From the NCBI GenBank assembly GCA_964463485.1, contig CAYXDO010000051.1:1-64000 (forward strand): a DNA stretch of 64,000 nt. The letters run 5' to 3'. The notes under the pieces were generated by a model that did no database searches, was not told the DNA's origin, and saw nothing but the letters and a program-made list of their open reading frames with translations. The DNA is from CAYXDO01 sp964463485. Lineage in GTDB: Bacteria; Myxococcota; Kuafuiibacteriia; Kuafuiibacteriales; Kuafuiibacteriaceae. Positions 34,208-42,956 of the stretch are shown piece after piece. How positions within the stretch are numbered: position 1 is the stretch's first letter; each line of letters starts with the position of its first letter. Made by a program: the position numbers and the translations under genes.

Positions 34208-35413
34208 ATGAAACCTTCGATTGCTCTCTCTCTTCTCGTCCTGGGCTGCCAGGTCGCTCCGCCTACGAATCAGCTGTCTCGTTCGAGCGCGCTGCACGCC
34301 GTCCATGAGTGGGGCACCTTCACTTCGGTCATGGGCTCCGACGGAAAGACGGTCGCCGGCTTGCAGCACACCGAGGAGCTTCTGCCGAGCTTCGTTCACC
34401 TGCGGGATGCCTCCGTGCCCGGGCAAAAGGGTGCGGGCTCTCTGGTCGTCCCGGTCCACCAGAAGCTCGAGACGCCGGTCTTGTACTTCTACGGAGAAGG
34501 CCACCAGCAGGTCAGCGTGGACGTCAGCTTCCCCAAGGGCGTGATTTCAGAGTGGTACCCAGAGGCCTCCTCCTTCGCGCCTGCCCTCGGTGTCCCGCTC
34601 ACCCTCGAGCACGGAAAAATGAGTTGGCAGGTGGAGCTCCTCGATGAGTCTGCGAACGCCCCTCTGGTGCCGGAACACTCGGTTTGGGCGCCGTCTCGAA
34701 GAGTTGCGGCAAACGGCCTTCGCGAGCTAGGTCACTCCTCCACGGCCGGGACGGTGGCCGAAGAGGAGGGGTTCATTTTTTATCGCGGTCTCGGGTGCTT
34801 CGACGTGCCCGTGTCGGTCACCAGCAAGGGCGAGGAGCTGACTTTCTCGAACGACTCAGCTGTGGACCTCCACGGTGTCTTGGTGCTGCTTGGGGGAGGT
34901 CAACGGGGAGGTTTCGTGTCGCTTGGAACGATCGAAGCGGGCGGAATGCGGTCCGTCGGCCGAGAGCAAATCCCGCTCGACGCTGCCGAGATCTACGTGC
35001 GAGATGCCAAGGCGACGTTGGCTCAGTCTCTGGAGGCGAGTGGATTGTTCGCGGACGAGGCCCGAGCGATGGTCGATACCTGGACCGACAGCTACTTCGT
35101 GACGTCGGGCCTTCGAGTCCTCTACGTTGTTCCTCGTGCCTGGACGGATGAGATTCTCCCGATCGACCTCGATCCGCGACCTGCGGACCTCGTTCGGACG
35201 CTGGTGGGTCGGATCGAAGTCATGACCGAAGTCGAAGAGAGGGACGTCGTCCGAGATCTGGAGGAGGCCAAAGCGGCCAATGCGTGGATTCGACCGGACG
35301 CGTATGGTCGGTTCACGGAGCCCAAGCTTCGTCGGGCCGCGGCCCTCATCGGGGACCCGGCTCTCCAGCAGTTCACCGAGCTCATGATCACGCAGGCGGC
35401 GTTGTCGCCATGA
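34208..35413 (+). CDS. Lipoprotein of unknown function
   Basis: 401 aa from ATG at 34208, chosen because it begins a lipoprotein signal (MKPSIALSLLVLGC, lipobox VLGC). The frame runs upstream through the GTGCCC repeats, which are not likely to be coding. The mature protein starts near ALHAVHEWGTFTSVMGSDGKTVAGLQHTEELLPSFVHLR, a sequence type I have seen in Myxococcota proteins without a known function. No catalytic motif is evident; the middle is beta-rich and the end helical. Overlaps the next lipoprotein gene by 4 bases and leads a coupled array ending with the caspase gene. Confidence 0.6.
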   Translation: MKPSIALSLLVLGCQVAPPTNQLSRSSALHAVHEWGTFTSVMGSDGKTVAGLQHTEELLPSFVHLRDASVPGQKGAGSLVVPVHQKLETPVLYFYGEGHQQVSVDVSFPKGVISEWYPEASSFAPALGVPLTLEHGKMSWQVELLDESANAPLVPEHSVWAPSRRVAANGLRELGHSSTAGTVAEEEGFIFYRGLGCFDVPVSVTSKGEELTFSNDSAVDLHGVLVLLGGGQRGGFVSLGTIEAGGMRSVGREQIPLDAAEIYVRDAKATLAQSLEASGLFADEARAMVDTWTDSYFVTSGLRVLYVVPRAWTDEILPIDLDPRPADLVRTLVGRIEVMTEVEERDVVRDLEEAKAANAWIRPDAYGRFTEPKLRRAAALIGDPALQQFTELMITQAALSP

Positions 35414-36111
35414 GCAGACTTGGCCTCGTGAGCGTGTTTGGGATTCTCGTGGCGTGCGAGCCGCTCGCGAGCCCGGAGTATCTCGGAGAGCCGCTCGCCG
35501 AGATCAAGGGTGTCATTGCGAGTTGGTCGAGCCCTCCGAGAGAGTCCGCGGAGCTGGTCGTGTTGTACATCGACTACGGACCGGCGCGAGCGACCGTGGT
35601 CGGAGAGCGCGTGCGAGTCACGGAGAGTTTTCCGGCGGGATTTACGATCCCGCTCATGGTGCCTCCCCGCTCGGACGCTTTGAACGAGGTTCCGGGCGAG
35701 TCCGACGAGAGAATTGGGATCGCTTGGTTCGTGGTGTTGCGGAGCGGAGCGGGCGTGCCGGGGCCTTTCCTCACCCACGACGACGTGAAGTCGCTGCACC
35801 AGGGAGACGTGCTCGGTTGGGCCGAGGACTTCATCCTCACCTACGTCGACGGCAAAGTGGAGTCTGGGACGACCGCCGCGGAGATTTTGGGGGGCCCGAA
35901 GGACCCCGGTTTTCATTTGATGGCGGTCACCGGCAAGGCGGCGGGCGATCCGAGCTGCACGCTGGTCTGTGACAGCTCGCCGATGCGCGAGGTAGATCTC
36001 GGCAGCACGCAGGTCGTCGTGAGTCTGTCGTCCGATCCACAGACTCTCAGGATCCCCGCGTTTCGCCTTCCGGCCCGGGTCGAAGGGGCGTTTGGGATTC
36101 CGCCCGGGTGA
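35410..36111 (+). CDS. Lipoprotein of unknown function
   Basis: A 233-aa protein starting MSRLGLVSVFGILVAC (lipobox LVAC). It has a few spaced aromatic and beta-like stretches (ELVVLYIDYGP, IGIAWFVVLRSGAG) and two Cys close together (CTLVC). No family is recognised. ATG overlaps the stop of the previous gene, and its own stop overlaps the GTG of the sigma factor, so it belongs to the same operon and may be a surface or periplasmic input to the sigma/caspase unit (inference). Confidence 0.6.
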   Translation: MSRLGLVSVFGILVACEPLASPEYLGEPLAEIKGVIASWSSPPRESAELVVLYIDYGPARATVVGERVRVTESFPAGFTIPLMVPPRSDALNEVPGESDERIGIAWFVVLRSGAGVPGPFLTHDDVKSLHQGDVLGWAEDFILTYVDGKVESGTTAAEILGGPKDPGFHLMAVTGKAAGDPSCTLVCDSSPMREVDLGSTQVVVSLSSDPQTLRIPAFRLPARVEGAFGIPPG

Positions 36112-36611
36112 GTTTCGGTCGGACCGAGATAGAGGAGGCCTACCGCCTTCATGGGCACGTGGTGTTGCGGCGAGCTCGAAAGATCCTCGGGGACGAGGAT
36201 CAGGCCAAGGAAGTGCTTCAGGAGGTTTTCGTGTCGCTCGTGGACCGACCCCACCAGTTTCGGGGTGACAGCTCGATACTCACCTGGCTTTACTCGGCCA
36301 CGACTCATTCCGCGCTCAATCGCCTGCGGACCCGGCGCACCCGGGACCGGATCCTGGCGGCGCAAGGGGTGGGCGAGCCCTCCCAGCCTGCGCTCGATCG
36401 CGCGGTCGATGCGCGTCGAATTTTGATGCGAGTGTCCGACGAGCTGGCCCAAGTGGCCGTCTACTATTATTTCGACCAGATGACGCACGCTGAGATCTCG
36501 GAGGTCCTCGGGTGCTCTAGGCGTCAGGTCGGGAAGCTGCTCGAACGGTTTCACGAGGCGGCGTCCAAGCTCGAGCGCGACCCTGCGCGGGTGGTTGGAG
36601 CGGCGCGATGA
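36108..36611 (+). CDS. ECF RNA polymerase sigma factor
   Basis: A 167-aa sigma-70-family protein. Region 2: YRLHGHVVLRRARKILGDEDQAKEVLQEVFVSLVDRPHQFRGDSSILTWLYSATTHSALNRLR. Region 4: DQMTHAEISEVLGCSRRQVGKLLERF, shorter than usual but a clear helix-turn-helix. GTG start overlaps the preceding stop (GTGA), and its stop overlaps the anti-sigma start (ATGA). Expected to control the operon, including the caspase-like gene. Confidence 0.85.
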   Translation: MSFGRTEIEEAYRLHGHVVLRRARKILGDEDQAKEVLQEVFVSLVDRPHQFRGDSSILTWLYSATTHSALNRLRTRRTRDRILAAQGVGEPSQPALDRAVDARRILMRVSDELAQVAVYYYFDQMTHAEISEVLGCSRRQVGKLLERFHEAASKLERDPARVVGAAR

Positions 36612-37300
36612 GTACGAGCTCGGTGTTCGTTCGTGAAGCTCCGGAGGGTTGCCTGTCCGACTTCGCCCTCGATCGAATCGCGGCGGAGCTCGACCCATCT
36701 CCTCGTCACCTCGAGGAGTGCGCTCGATGTCGTGGGCGGCTGTCCGAGCTGGCCGAGCTGAAGCGGGCGCCCTTGCCACCGATGGCTTCCGCCGCGCGTC
36801 AGAGGGAAAGAAGGCTGGAGCCGAGGAGACTCTACCCTTGGGCAGGGCTCGCCGCCCTGGCCGCTTCGGCCGTTTTGTTCGTTCGCTCGCCTTCGGGGCT
36901 TCGGACGAAGGGCTCGGACTTCGAGCTCGGCTTCTTCGTGCGTCACGGTGAGGGTGTGCGGCGGGGTGTCGACGGCGAGGTCGTGAGTGTGGGAGACCAA
37001 CTTCGATTCATCTACAGCGCGAAGCTCCCTGGCGAGGTGGCGATCGTCAGCATCGACCCGGCGAACGAGCTGAGTATCTATCACCCGAGCGGCTCGGAGA
37101 CGTCCACGCTCGCCTTGGTAGGCAAGGACTCGCTCGTGGCCAACGCCATCGAGCTGGATGATTCCGTGGGTACGGAGCGGTTGATTGGCATTCACTGCGC
37201 CCGTCGCTTCCGACCCCTCGACGTGGCGCGCCAACTCGTCGCTGGGGAGCGAGTAGAGGCTTGTCGCTCCGTCGAGCTCAGGGTGGAGAAGCGTCGTTGA
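36608..37300 (+). CDS. Zinc-finger-type membrane anti-sigma factor
   Basis: A 230-aa protein. The cytoplasmic N-terminus has HLEECARCRGRLSEL (HxxxCxxC), the anti-sigma zinc motif. A single membrane segment (YPWAGLAALAASAVLFV, about residue 78) follows, then a periplasmic domain with GDQLRFIYSAKLPGEVAIVSIDPANELSIYHPSG that resembles DUF4384-type domains often found with caspase-like proteases. Its gene is between the sigma factor and the caspase gene, overlapping both (ATGA, TTGA), so signalling through the three is likely. Confidence 0.8.
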   Translation: MSTSSVFVREAPEGCLSDFALDRIAAELDPSPRHLEECARCRGRLSELAELKRAPLPPMASAARQRERRLEPRRLYPWAGLAALAASAVLFVRSPSGLRTKGSDFELGFFVRHGEGVRRGVDGEVVSVGDQLRFIYSAKLPGEVAIVSIDPANELSIYHPSGSETSTLALVGKDSLVANAIELDDSVGTERLIGIHCARRFRPLDVARQLVAGERVEACRSVELRVEKRR

Positions 37301-38874
37301 GAGCTTGGCCCGTGGTTGTGAGTACGCTCCTGAGCGGGCTCGTGAGTGGGCTCGTGAGCGGGAGCGCAGGTGCGGAGGTCGAGCGGTTCGCCATCTTCGC
37401 GGGAAACAACGACGGGGGGAGCGACGAGGCTGCGCTCCGGCATGCCGAGGACGATGCCAGGCGGTTGAGTGAAGTGCTCACCGAGCTCGGATCCTTTCGT
37501 CCGGAAAACGTGACCCTTTTGTTCGGGCGTACGGCGGTGGAGTTCCGGCGTGCGCTGATCGCGGTGAATGAACGGATCCGCACGCGGCTGCCGATGGTCG
37601 AGCCCGTGTTGGTCGTTTACTACTCTGGGCACGCCGACGCGCGGGCGCTTCACCTCGGTGACTCCGAGCTGGAGCTCGCGGAGTTGGAGTCTTTGGTTCG
37701 CGGGTCACCGGCGGCGTTTCGTGTGCTGGTGGTCGACGCGTGTCGCTCCGGTTCGTTGACCCGTGTGAAGCGAGGCAAGCCCGTCGCACCCTTCAAGGTG
37801 GAGCTCGACGAGAAGCTCGAAGGGGAGGGCGTCGTGTTCCTTACCGCGAGCTCGGCGAACGAAGACGCTCAGGAGTCGGACGAGCTCTCGGGTTCGTTCT
37901 TCACTCATCACCTGATTACCGGGATTTTGGGCGCGGCCGACGAGAATCGAGACGGGCGAGTGGGCCTTCGCGAGGCCTACGCGTATGCGTACGACGGGAC
38001 GTTGCGGTCGAGCAGCCGGAGCCTCGAGGGGCTCCAGCACCCAACGTTTCGGTTCGATCTCAAAGGTCGCGCCGATTTCGTCCTCACCGAAGTCACACCT
38101 ACCGGGGCGAGAGGAACTCTCGAGCTTCCGAGCGGGGCGGCGTACCTCGTGTTTCGGCAGGGGCTCGACGGCCCGGTCATCGCCGAGACCGGACCTTTGG
38201 ACCGGGCTCGCAGAATCAGCCTTCCCGCCGGGCGCTACGGTATTCGTAGCCCCCGGCGCGATCGTGTGCTCGAAGGGACCACGGACGTCAAAGCGATGGG
38301 TGAGGTTCGCGTCGACGATTCGACCCTCGACGAAATCGCTTACGCGCGATTGGCGAGAAAGGGCGGCAGAGAGGTCGCGCACGGCTTCGAGCTCGGCCTA
38401 CGGGTCGAGAGCCCGCTCTTCGAGACCTCGCGGGCGTGCCTGGGGCCCGCTGTTGGGTACTCGGTCGACTTGTCCGCTTTCGGCCTCGCCACCACGCTTG
38501 GCTTGCGGGCTTCTTATTGTCGCGATGGCTTTGCGAACGAAGTCTTGACGTCCACCATCGACGTATTCACTCTGGGAATCGGCGTGGGCGCAGTGTTGGA
38601 TGCGCGATGGGTGTCGCTGAGTCTGGGTTTGAACCCCGAGCTCTCGATCCGTCGACAGGATTTCGAGACTCCGGGTCAGGCGTCGGGCCGCGTGGCGGTC
38701 ACGCCGGCGCTCGGAGCGGAGTTGGGAGCGGAGGTACCTCTCGGCGGTGGGTTCGCGGTTCGAGCCCGAGGCGCGCTCGTGACTCATTCCATCGAAGAGC
38801 AGGGCGAGAGCGCGACGGCGCACAGGTTGCGGCTGACTTTCAGAGCGACGAGCCTGATCGCGAAGGTCTTCTGA
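37297..38874 (+). CDS. Secreted caspase-family protease with C-terminal barrel-like domain
   Basis: 525 aa from TTG at 37297, which overlaps the anti-sigma stop. Signal peptide RAWPVVVSTLLSGLVSGLVSGSAGA. Residues about 30-245 are a peptidase C14 (caspase/metacaspase) domain: FAIFAGNNDGG, LVVYYSGHAD with catalytic His112, and LVVDACRSGS with Cys149. A calcium-loop-like DENRDGRVGLREAYAYAYDG follows. The C-terminal 170 residues are Gly- and aromatic-rich with repeated beta strands, like an outer-membrane barrel. It would be an exported cysteine protease under control of the ECF sigma factor. An exported caspase fused to a barrel is uncommon. Confidence 0.82.
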   Translation: MRAWPVVVSTLLSGLVSGLVSGSAGAEVERFAIFAGNNDGGSDEAALRHAEDDARRLSEVLTELGSFRPENVTLLFGRTAVEFRRALIAVNERIRTRLPMVEPVLVVYYSGHADARALHLGDSELELAELESLVRGSPAAFRVLVVDACRSGSLTRVKRGKPVAPFKVELDEKLEGEGVVFLTASSANEDAQESDELSGSFFTHHLITGILGAADENRDGRVGLREAYAYAYDGTLRSSSRSLEGLQHPTFRFDLKGRADFVLTEVTPTGARGTLELPSGAAYLVFRQGLDGPVIAETGPLDRARRISLPAGRYGIRSPRRDRVLEGTTDVKAMGEVRVDDSTLDEIAYARLARKGGREVAHGFELGLRVESPLFETSRACLGPAVGYSVDLSAFGLATTLGLRASYCRDGFANEVLTSTIDVFTLGIGVGAVLDARWVSLSLGLNPELSIRRQDFETPGQASGRVAVTPALGAELGAEVPLGGGFAVRARGALVTHSIEEQGESATAHRLRLTFRATSLIAKVF

Positions 38875-39140
38875 GCCAGATACGGCCGATGCGTCGAGCC
38901 GCCACCTCGTTGACCCTCGCTTCGACTTTTTGGAGACGCGAGCGAATGGTGCTTGTACATCCAGCCCTTTCGTGAGACACCCGGGGCACGTCCTGATGAG
39001 GACGCGTTTTCGATCGTTCCTGTTCCAACCGAGACTGTCGCTCCGGCGAAAGATTCTTACCCGATCAGGTTCCTTCTAGAGCGCTCAAAGTGATCGCCAA
39101 TCGTGGCGACAGATCTCGTTCGGACTACAGGAGAATATTC

Positions 39141-39449
<309 letters not shown>

Positions 39450-39462
39450 TCACGTCACCTCG

Positions 39463-39484
39463 GCCGCAGGCGTCCGCCTGCGGC
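39463..39484. terminator. Bidirectional hairpin terminator
   Basis: GCCGCAGGCG and CGCCTGCGGC are perfect complements (10 bases, loop of 2-4). It lies between the convergent RRM gene and dioxygenase gene and is followed by a pyrimidine-rich TCCCTCTCTCCCTC. Confidence 0.6.
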
Positions 39485-39496
39485 TCCCTCTCTCCC

Positions 39497-40411
39497 TCAC
39501 CCGAAATGGAAGGCCGAGATTTTTGCGCGGCCAAACTCATTGCTGAATTCTAGCCGACCCTTGTCCGCTCGAGCGGCTCCGGCCACGACCATCAGCGGAA
39601 GCAGGTGCTCTTCGCGAGGATGAGCCTGTCTGGCAAGCGGCGCGCTCGCCCAACCGACGAGCCGCTTCGCTCGCGTCTCCGGATCGGTCGTCGCCGAATC
39701 CCGTAGCCATTCATCGAAGGTCGCGGCCGCTCGAGTGCCGGCTGGCCGTCCGAAGCTGCGAAGGTTGTGGAAGCTCATGCCGCTTCCCACGATCAGCACA
39801 CCTTGGTCTCTCAAAGGCGCCAGCGCGCTGCCGAGGGCGAGGTGAGTTGCCGGATCGAGTCCCTGCTGAAGCGACAGCTGAATCGTCGGAATCTCCGCCT
39901 GCGGGAACGAGACTTTGAGCGGGATGAAGGTCCCGTGGTCGAAGCCCCGATTCTTGTCTTCGGCGGTCGAGAACCCATGAGTTTGGAGCAATTGTCGCAC
40001 TCGGCTGGCAAGCCCGGGATCGCCCGCCGCGGGCCACTGGATGGAGTAGGACTCCGGCGGAAACCCATAGTAATCATAGAAGATCGAAGGTCGCGGTGCG
40101 GTCATCACGGTGGGCACGGGCTCTTCCCAGTGGGCCGAGACGACGAGCAAGGCGCTCGGCTTGGATCCCAGGCTGGCGGGCAGACCTTCGAGGTACTCGC
40201 GGAGGCGGGCCGTCTCCGAACGAGCGAAGAGCCCTCCGAGGTCGACGAACGGCCAGGGGCCGCCGCCATGCGGCAAGTAGATCACGGGCAGCCGCGGCGA
40301 TTTCGGGGCCGCAGAGGCCTCGTTCGCTTCCAGGCCGACCGCGGCCAAAGCCGAGCCGCTCGCGAGGGCGACGACCTCGCGGCGGGTGAGTCGCTCGTTC
40401 TCTGCTGTCAT
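39497..40411 (-). CDS. LigB/DODA-type extradiol ring-cleavage dioxygenase with twin-arginine signal
   Basis: 304 aa from ATG at 40411. N-terminal LTRREVVALASGSALAAVGL is a Tat-type signal. The mature part matches class III (LigB/YgiD) dioxygenases: IYLPHGGGPWPF, LVVSAHWEEP, FDHGTFIPL and HPREEHLLPLMV, providing the Zn/Fe ligands. YgiD-like enzymes open catechol rings (DOPA dioxygenase in plants and bacteria). The natural substrate here is unknown. Export is unusual for this family, which are normally cytoplasmic; the RR signal may be functional or just a chance feature. Confidence 0.85.
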   Translation of the reverse strand: MTAENERLTRREVVALASGSALAAVGLEANEASAAPKSPRLPVIYLPHGGGPWPFVDLGGLFARSETARLREYLEGLPASLGSKPSALLVVSAHWEEPVPTVMTAPRPSIFYDYYGFPPESYSIQWPAAGDPGLASRVRQLLQTHGFSTAEDKNRGFDHGTFIPLKVSFPQAEIPTIQLSLQQGLDPATHLALGSALAPLRDQGVLIVGSGMSFHNLRSFGRPAGTRAAATFDEWLRDSATTDPETRAKRLVGWASAPLARQAHPREEHLLPLMVVAGAARADKGRLEFSNEFGRAKISAFHFG

Positions 40412-40562
40412 GACCCCGAATCGTGCGGCCACTAGGGGCGGGTCCGCAAGCCGCTGGTTGTGGGCTGGAGCGAGAAACTCTGTTCCGAATGTGCGGTCGG
40501 GTCGCTTCCGGTCCGGGTCAAAAGGCTCCGAAACTCTCGTACCTGATTCATTGGAATTTGCT

Positions 40563-40830
40563 TTCCCTGCCGCCGTTGCCGTTGCCGTGGCCGTGGCCGT
40601 GACCGTCGCCGAAACTCATGATCCCGTTCATCCCGCCATATTCGGTGCAACAGCGTCCGCGTCGGATGAGTTGCCGCACTCTTGGTCGGTCGTCCGCTCT
40701 CTCATGCGACCCACTCCGCTCGGTCGGCGAGGGAGGGCGACGGCGACGGCGACGGCAACGGCAACGGCAACGGCAACGCCCGCCCACCTACCTCCACGAA
40801 ATCGTCCACGCCCACGCCCACGGTTGACGC
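40563..40830. repeat. Inverted CCGTTG/ACGGCA hexamer-repeat cassette
   Basis: This lies in the 604-bp gap between the dioxygenase and the next gene. The left arm (40569-40612) has CCGTTG and CCGTGG hexamers; the right arm (40736-40779) has GGCGAC and GGCAAC hexamers and is an imperfect reverse complement of the left arm. Next to it (40804-40831) is a segment very close to 12504-12531. The middle, 40613-40735, has no gene. The rest of the gap (40412-40562 and 40832-41015) shows only proline/glycine-like coding-neutral GC-rich sequence. Confidence 0.7.
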
Positions 40831-41015
40831 CTACCACGCCGGCCCACCCACGAACTCGAGATCGGTCAAGCCATCAGGAACCGCATCTCGGGCTCCGCGA
40901 CAACTCTCTGGGCGGTTCAGCGGGTCCTGGGCACAGTCATTTCCCAGATCATGCTGGAATCTACCCGGACCGGGGCGGACCGGGACCCGGAACGCCCGGG
41001 ACCGTCCCAGAAAAC

Positions 41016-41276
41016 TTGCGCTGCGGTATTTACGGGGACCCGGTCTTCGAGGACACTCTCCCGGTGTCGACGCCCGATCCGTCGCGAGCCGAACTCGCCC
41101 AAGTGACCACCCTCGAGGAGCTGTTTCCTGGCCGACTCGGCAGGCTGCAGATGGTGCGCATCATGCTTCGGCTGCGGGAGGTTGGCCTCGACAAGTATCC
41201 CCGAGACCAACCCCTGCCTCCCGACTTGCTCGGTCGGCTCCGAAGGGCCATTCGGGAAGACGAGGAGGCCAAGTGA
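41016..41276 (+). CDS. Small hypothetical protein
   Basis: About 86 aa with an uncertain start: TTG at 41016, or GTG at 41064. The well-conserved-looking part is STPDPSRAELAQVTTLEELFPGRLGRLQMVRIMLRLREVGLDKYPRDQPLPPDLLGRLRRAIREDEEAK, a helical, charged protein with no recognised family. Its frame stays open upstream but there it crosses the hexamer repeats, so I do not extend it. The stop overlaps the start of the next gene by one base (TGATG), supporting a real gene in one operon. Confidence 0.5.
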   Translation: MRCGIYGDPVFEDTLPVSTPDPSRAELAQVTTLEELFPGRLGRLQMVRIMLRLREVGLDKYPRDQPLPPDLLGRLRRAIREDEEAK

Positions 41277-42514
41277 TGGCGCGGCTGCTACCCAGGCTCG
41301 AAACAAACTCCCGCAAGCACATCTTGCTCGGCGGTGAGCCGGTCGTATTTCACTGCAATCACTACAACTACTGGCTTCAGCGCACGGTATGTCTCACTCC
41401 GGGACTGGGCATGGAGGATGTCATCGCGGACGCTGCGGAGGCTTCCGCCTACGCGTGTCTCGTCACGGGAAAGGAGGAGTTGGGGCTCGAGGCTCCGATC
41501 GATACCTTGAGGCTCGGGGCGCATGTATTTGCGCAGCTCGGGTTCGGTACTTTCGATTTTTCGGGAGTCTCTTCGGAGGGAGGAGTCGCTCGAACGCCGA
41601 CCTCGCACTATGGTCAACTGCTGTTCGCGCCCGCCGGGGTCGAGAAGTTCTCGCAGCCGATGACTCACTTCGACCGAGGATTTGCAGCGGCCGCTTGTGC
41701 GGCAGCGTTTGGGCTTCCACTCGGGTCCTTCGATGCCACCACGGAGGCCTGTCTGAGTCTCGGGGACGCCGAAGGGCGGATCCGCCTGAGTCGCCGCGGC
41801 GCTCCGCGGGCGGTGCCGGAGTCTCCGGGCGCGGGCAAAGGCAGCTTCATGGAGCCGCCGGGTCCCTACGGAGATACTCATGTCGACGAGGCGGGTGTGC
41901 TCGCTGCGCTCGCCGGGATCGACTTCTCGGGCGACGAGGAGGGATTCATTCCTCGCTTCGGAGTGGCTCTGACGCTCAATTTTGCGAATTTTTACGATCG
42001 AGTGTCCTATGAGTTCCTTCGCCGCTCCGACGTGGTCTTCGGCCAGCTTGCCGCCGAGCTTCTCGTCGACGCTGGATATCGGTGCGCGTTCAACACCTTT
42101 GGCGGGATCATGACGAGCGCGGAGTGGGACGCGGTCGTGAAACCCATGTGCAAGACACGCGAGGATTGGGTATACGGGATGGCCGCGGTGGTCAATTCGC
42201 TAGGCTGGGGGACGTGGCGGATTCACGAGCTCACGCCCGAACGACTGGTCGTTCGAATTTACGACGACTACGAGAGCCGCGGTTTTCTCGGCGCGTACGG
42301 AGTGGCAGACGAAGGAGTCTCGTATTTGGCCCAAGGGGGAGTTGCTGGCATCATGAACCTCGTCTACGTGGGCGGAATCGATTCGAGGCCGAAGCTCGAC
42401 GGAAATCTCTACGCGCGCGTGTTCGAATCGGAGCAGAGCTTTACAGCCTGGCAGACGAAGTGCCTGGCCTCTGGTGACGAATACTCGGAGTTCGTTGCCG
42501 CGCGGCGCGACTGA
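41276..42514 (+). CDS. Two-lobed protein, possibly V4R-like ligand-binding
   Basis: A 412-aa cytoplasmic protein without a signal peptide. It appears to consist of two related halves: HILLGGEPVVFHCNHYNYWLQRTV and FGVALTLNFANFYDRVSYEFLRR, each followed by a helical stretch and a block ending in G-rich beta sequence (ETFGGI, SRGFLGAYGVADEGVSYLAQGGVAGIMNLVY). The C-terminal half has features of V4R/4-vinyl-reductase type small-molecule-binding domains. I cannot place it with confidence. Several Cys and His suggest metal or cofactor binding. The neighbouring small genes are of unknown function. Confidence 0.5.
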   Translation: MARLLPRLETNSRKHILLGGEPVVFHCNHYNYWLQRTVCLTPGLGMEDVIADAAEASAYACLVTGKEELGLEAPIDTLRLGAHVFAQLGFGTFDFSGVSSEGGVARTPTSHYGQLLFAPAGVEKFSQPMTHFDRGFAAAACAAAFGLPLGSFDATTEACLSLGDAEGRIRLSRRGAPRAVPESPGAGKGSFMEPPGPYGDTHVDEAGVLAALAGIDFSGDEEGFIPRFGVALTLNFANFYDRVSYEFLRRSDVVFGQLAAELLVDAGYRCAFNTFGGIMTSAEWDAVVKPMCKTREDWVYGMAAVVNSLGWGTWRIHELTPERLVVRIYDDYESRGFLGAYGVADEGVSYLAQGGVAGIMNLVYVGGIDSRPKLDGNLYARVFESEQSFTAWQTKCLASGDEYSEFVAARRD

Positions 42515-42536
42515 GTTTGGAGCCTGCGCAGCGCTC

Positions 42537-42890
42537 ATGAAGCCTACCATTCACCGGCGCAAGAACGAACGGTGCCTGAGGGGTATGCAGTGGGTTCTGT
42601 GGGCCGGAGATGAAGAGCGCCCGGTTCAATTCGATCCGATGGCGCTCGCGGCTTGGCTCGAGCGTGCGCTGAGTCCGGGATTTCAGCGAGCCGACGAGAT
42701 CTGGGGACAGCGAGTCGTGCCCAGGCTGATCGTGCCTTATGAGTTCGAGGTTCGAATCACGGAGCGGCCCGGGGGGGTCACGGTCATTCATCGATTCACC
42801 GCGCCGCCCCCCTGTCGCGAGGAGAATCTAAATTGGGTCGCCGCACGACTGGCCGAGTTCCTCGAGCACGCCGCGATCGACGGCGCATGA
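42537..42890 (+). CDS. Hypothetical protein
   Basis: 117 aa from ATG at 42537 (in-frame open sequence extends upstream into the end of the previous gene). It has PIHRRKN, VPYEFEVRITERPGGVTVIHRFTAPPP and NWVAARLAEFLEHAA, suggesting a small alpha/beta fold. No recognised family. It lies 22 bases after the previous gene and may be co-transcribed. Confidence 0.5.
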   Translation: MKPTIHRRKNERCLRGMQWVLWAGDEERPVQFDPMALAAWLERALSPGFQRADEIWGQRVVPRLIVPYEFEVRITERPGGVTVIHRFTAPPPCREENLNWVAARLAEFLEHAAIDGA

Positions 42891-42956
42891 CCCGGGCGCA
42901 GCCGGTGTCATGAAAAAGCCGGCAAGAGCGCGGCTCGTGGCGCTGAACGCTGATGA

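Noticed and set aside
40386..41015. Long extension of the small gene before 41276 through the hexamer repeats
   Set aside because: The frame is open only because of repeat composition; the sequence is low complexity and overlaps the start of the divergent dioxygenase gene.
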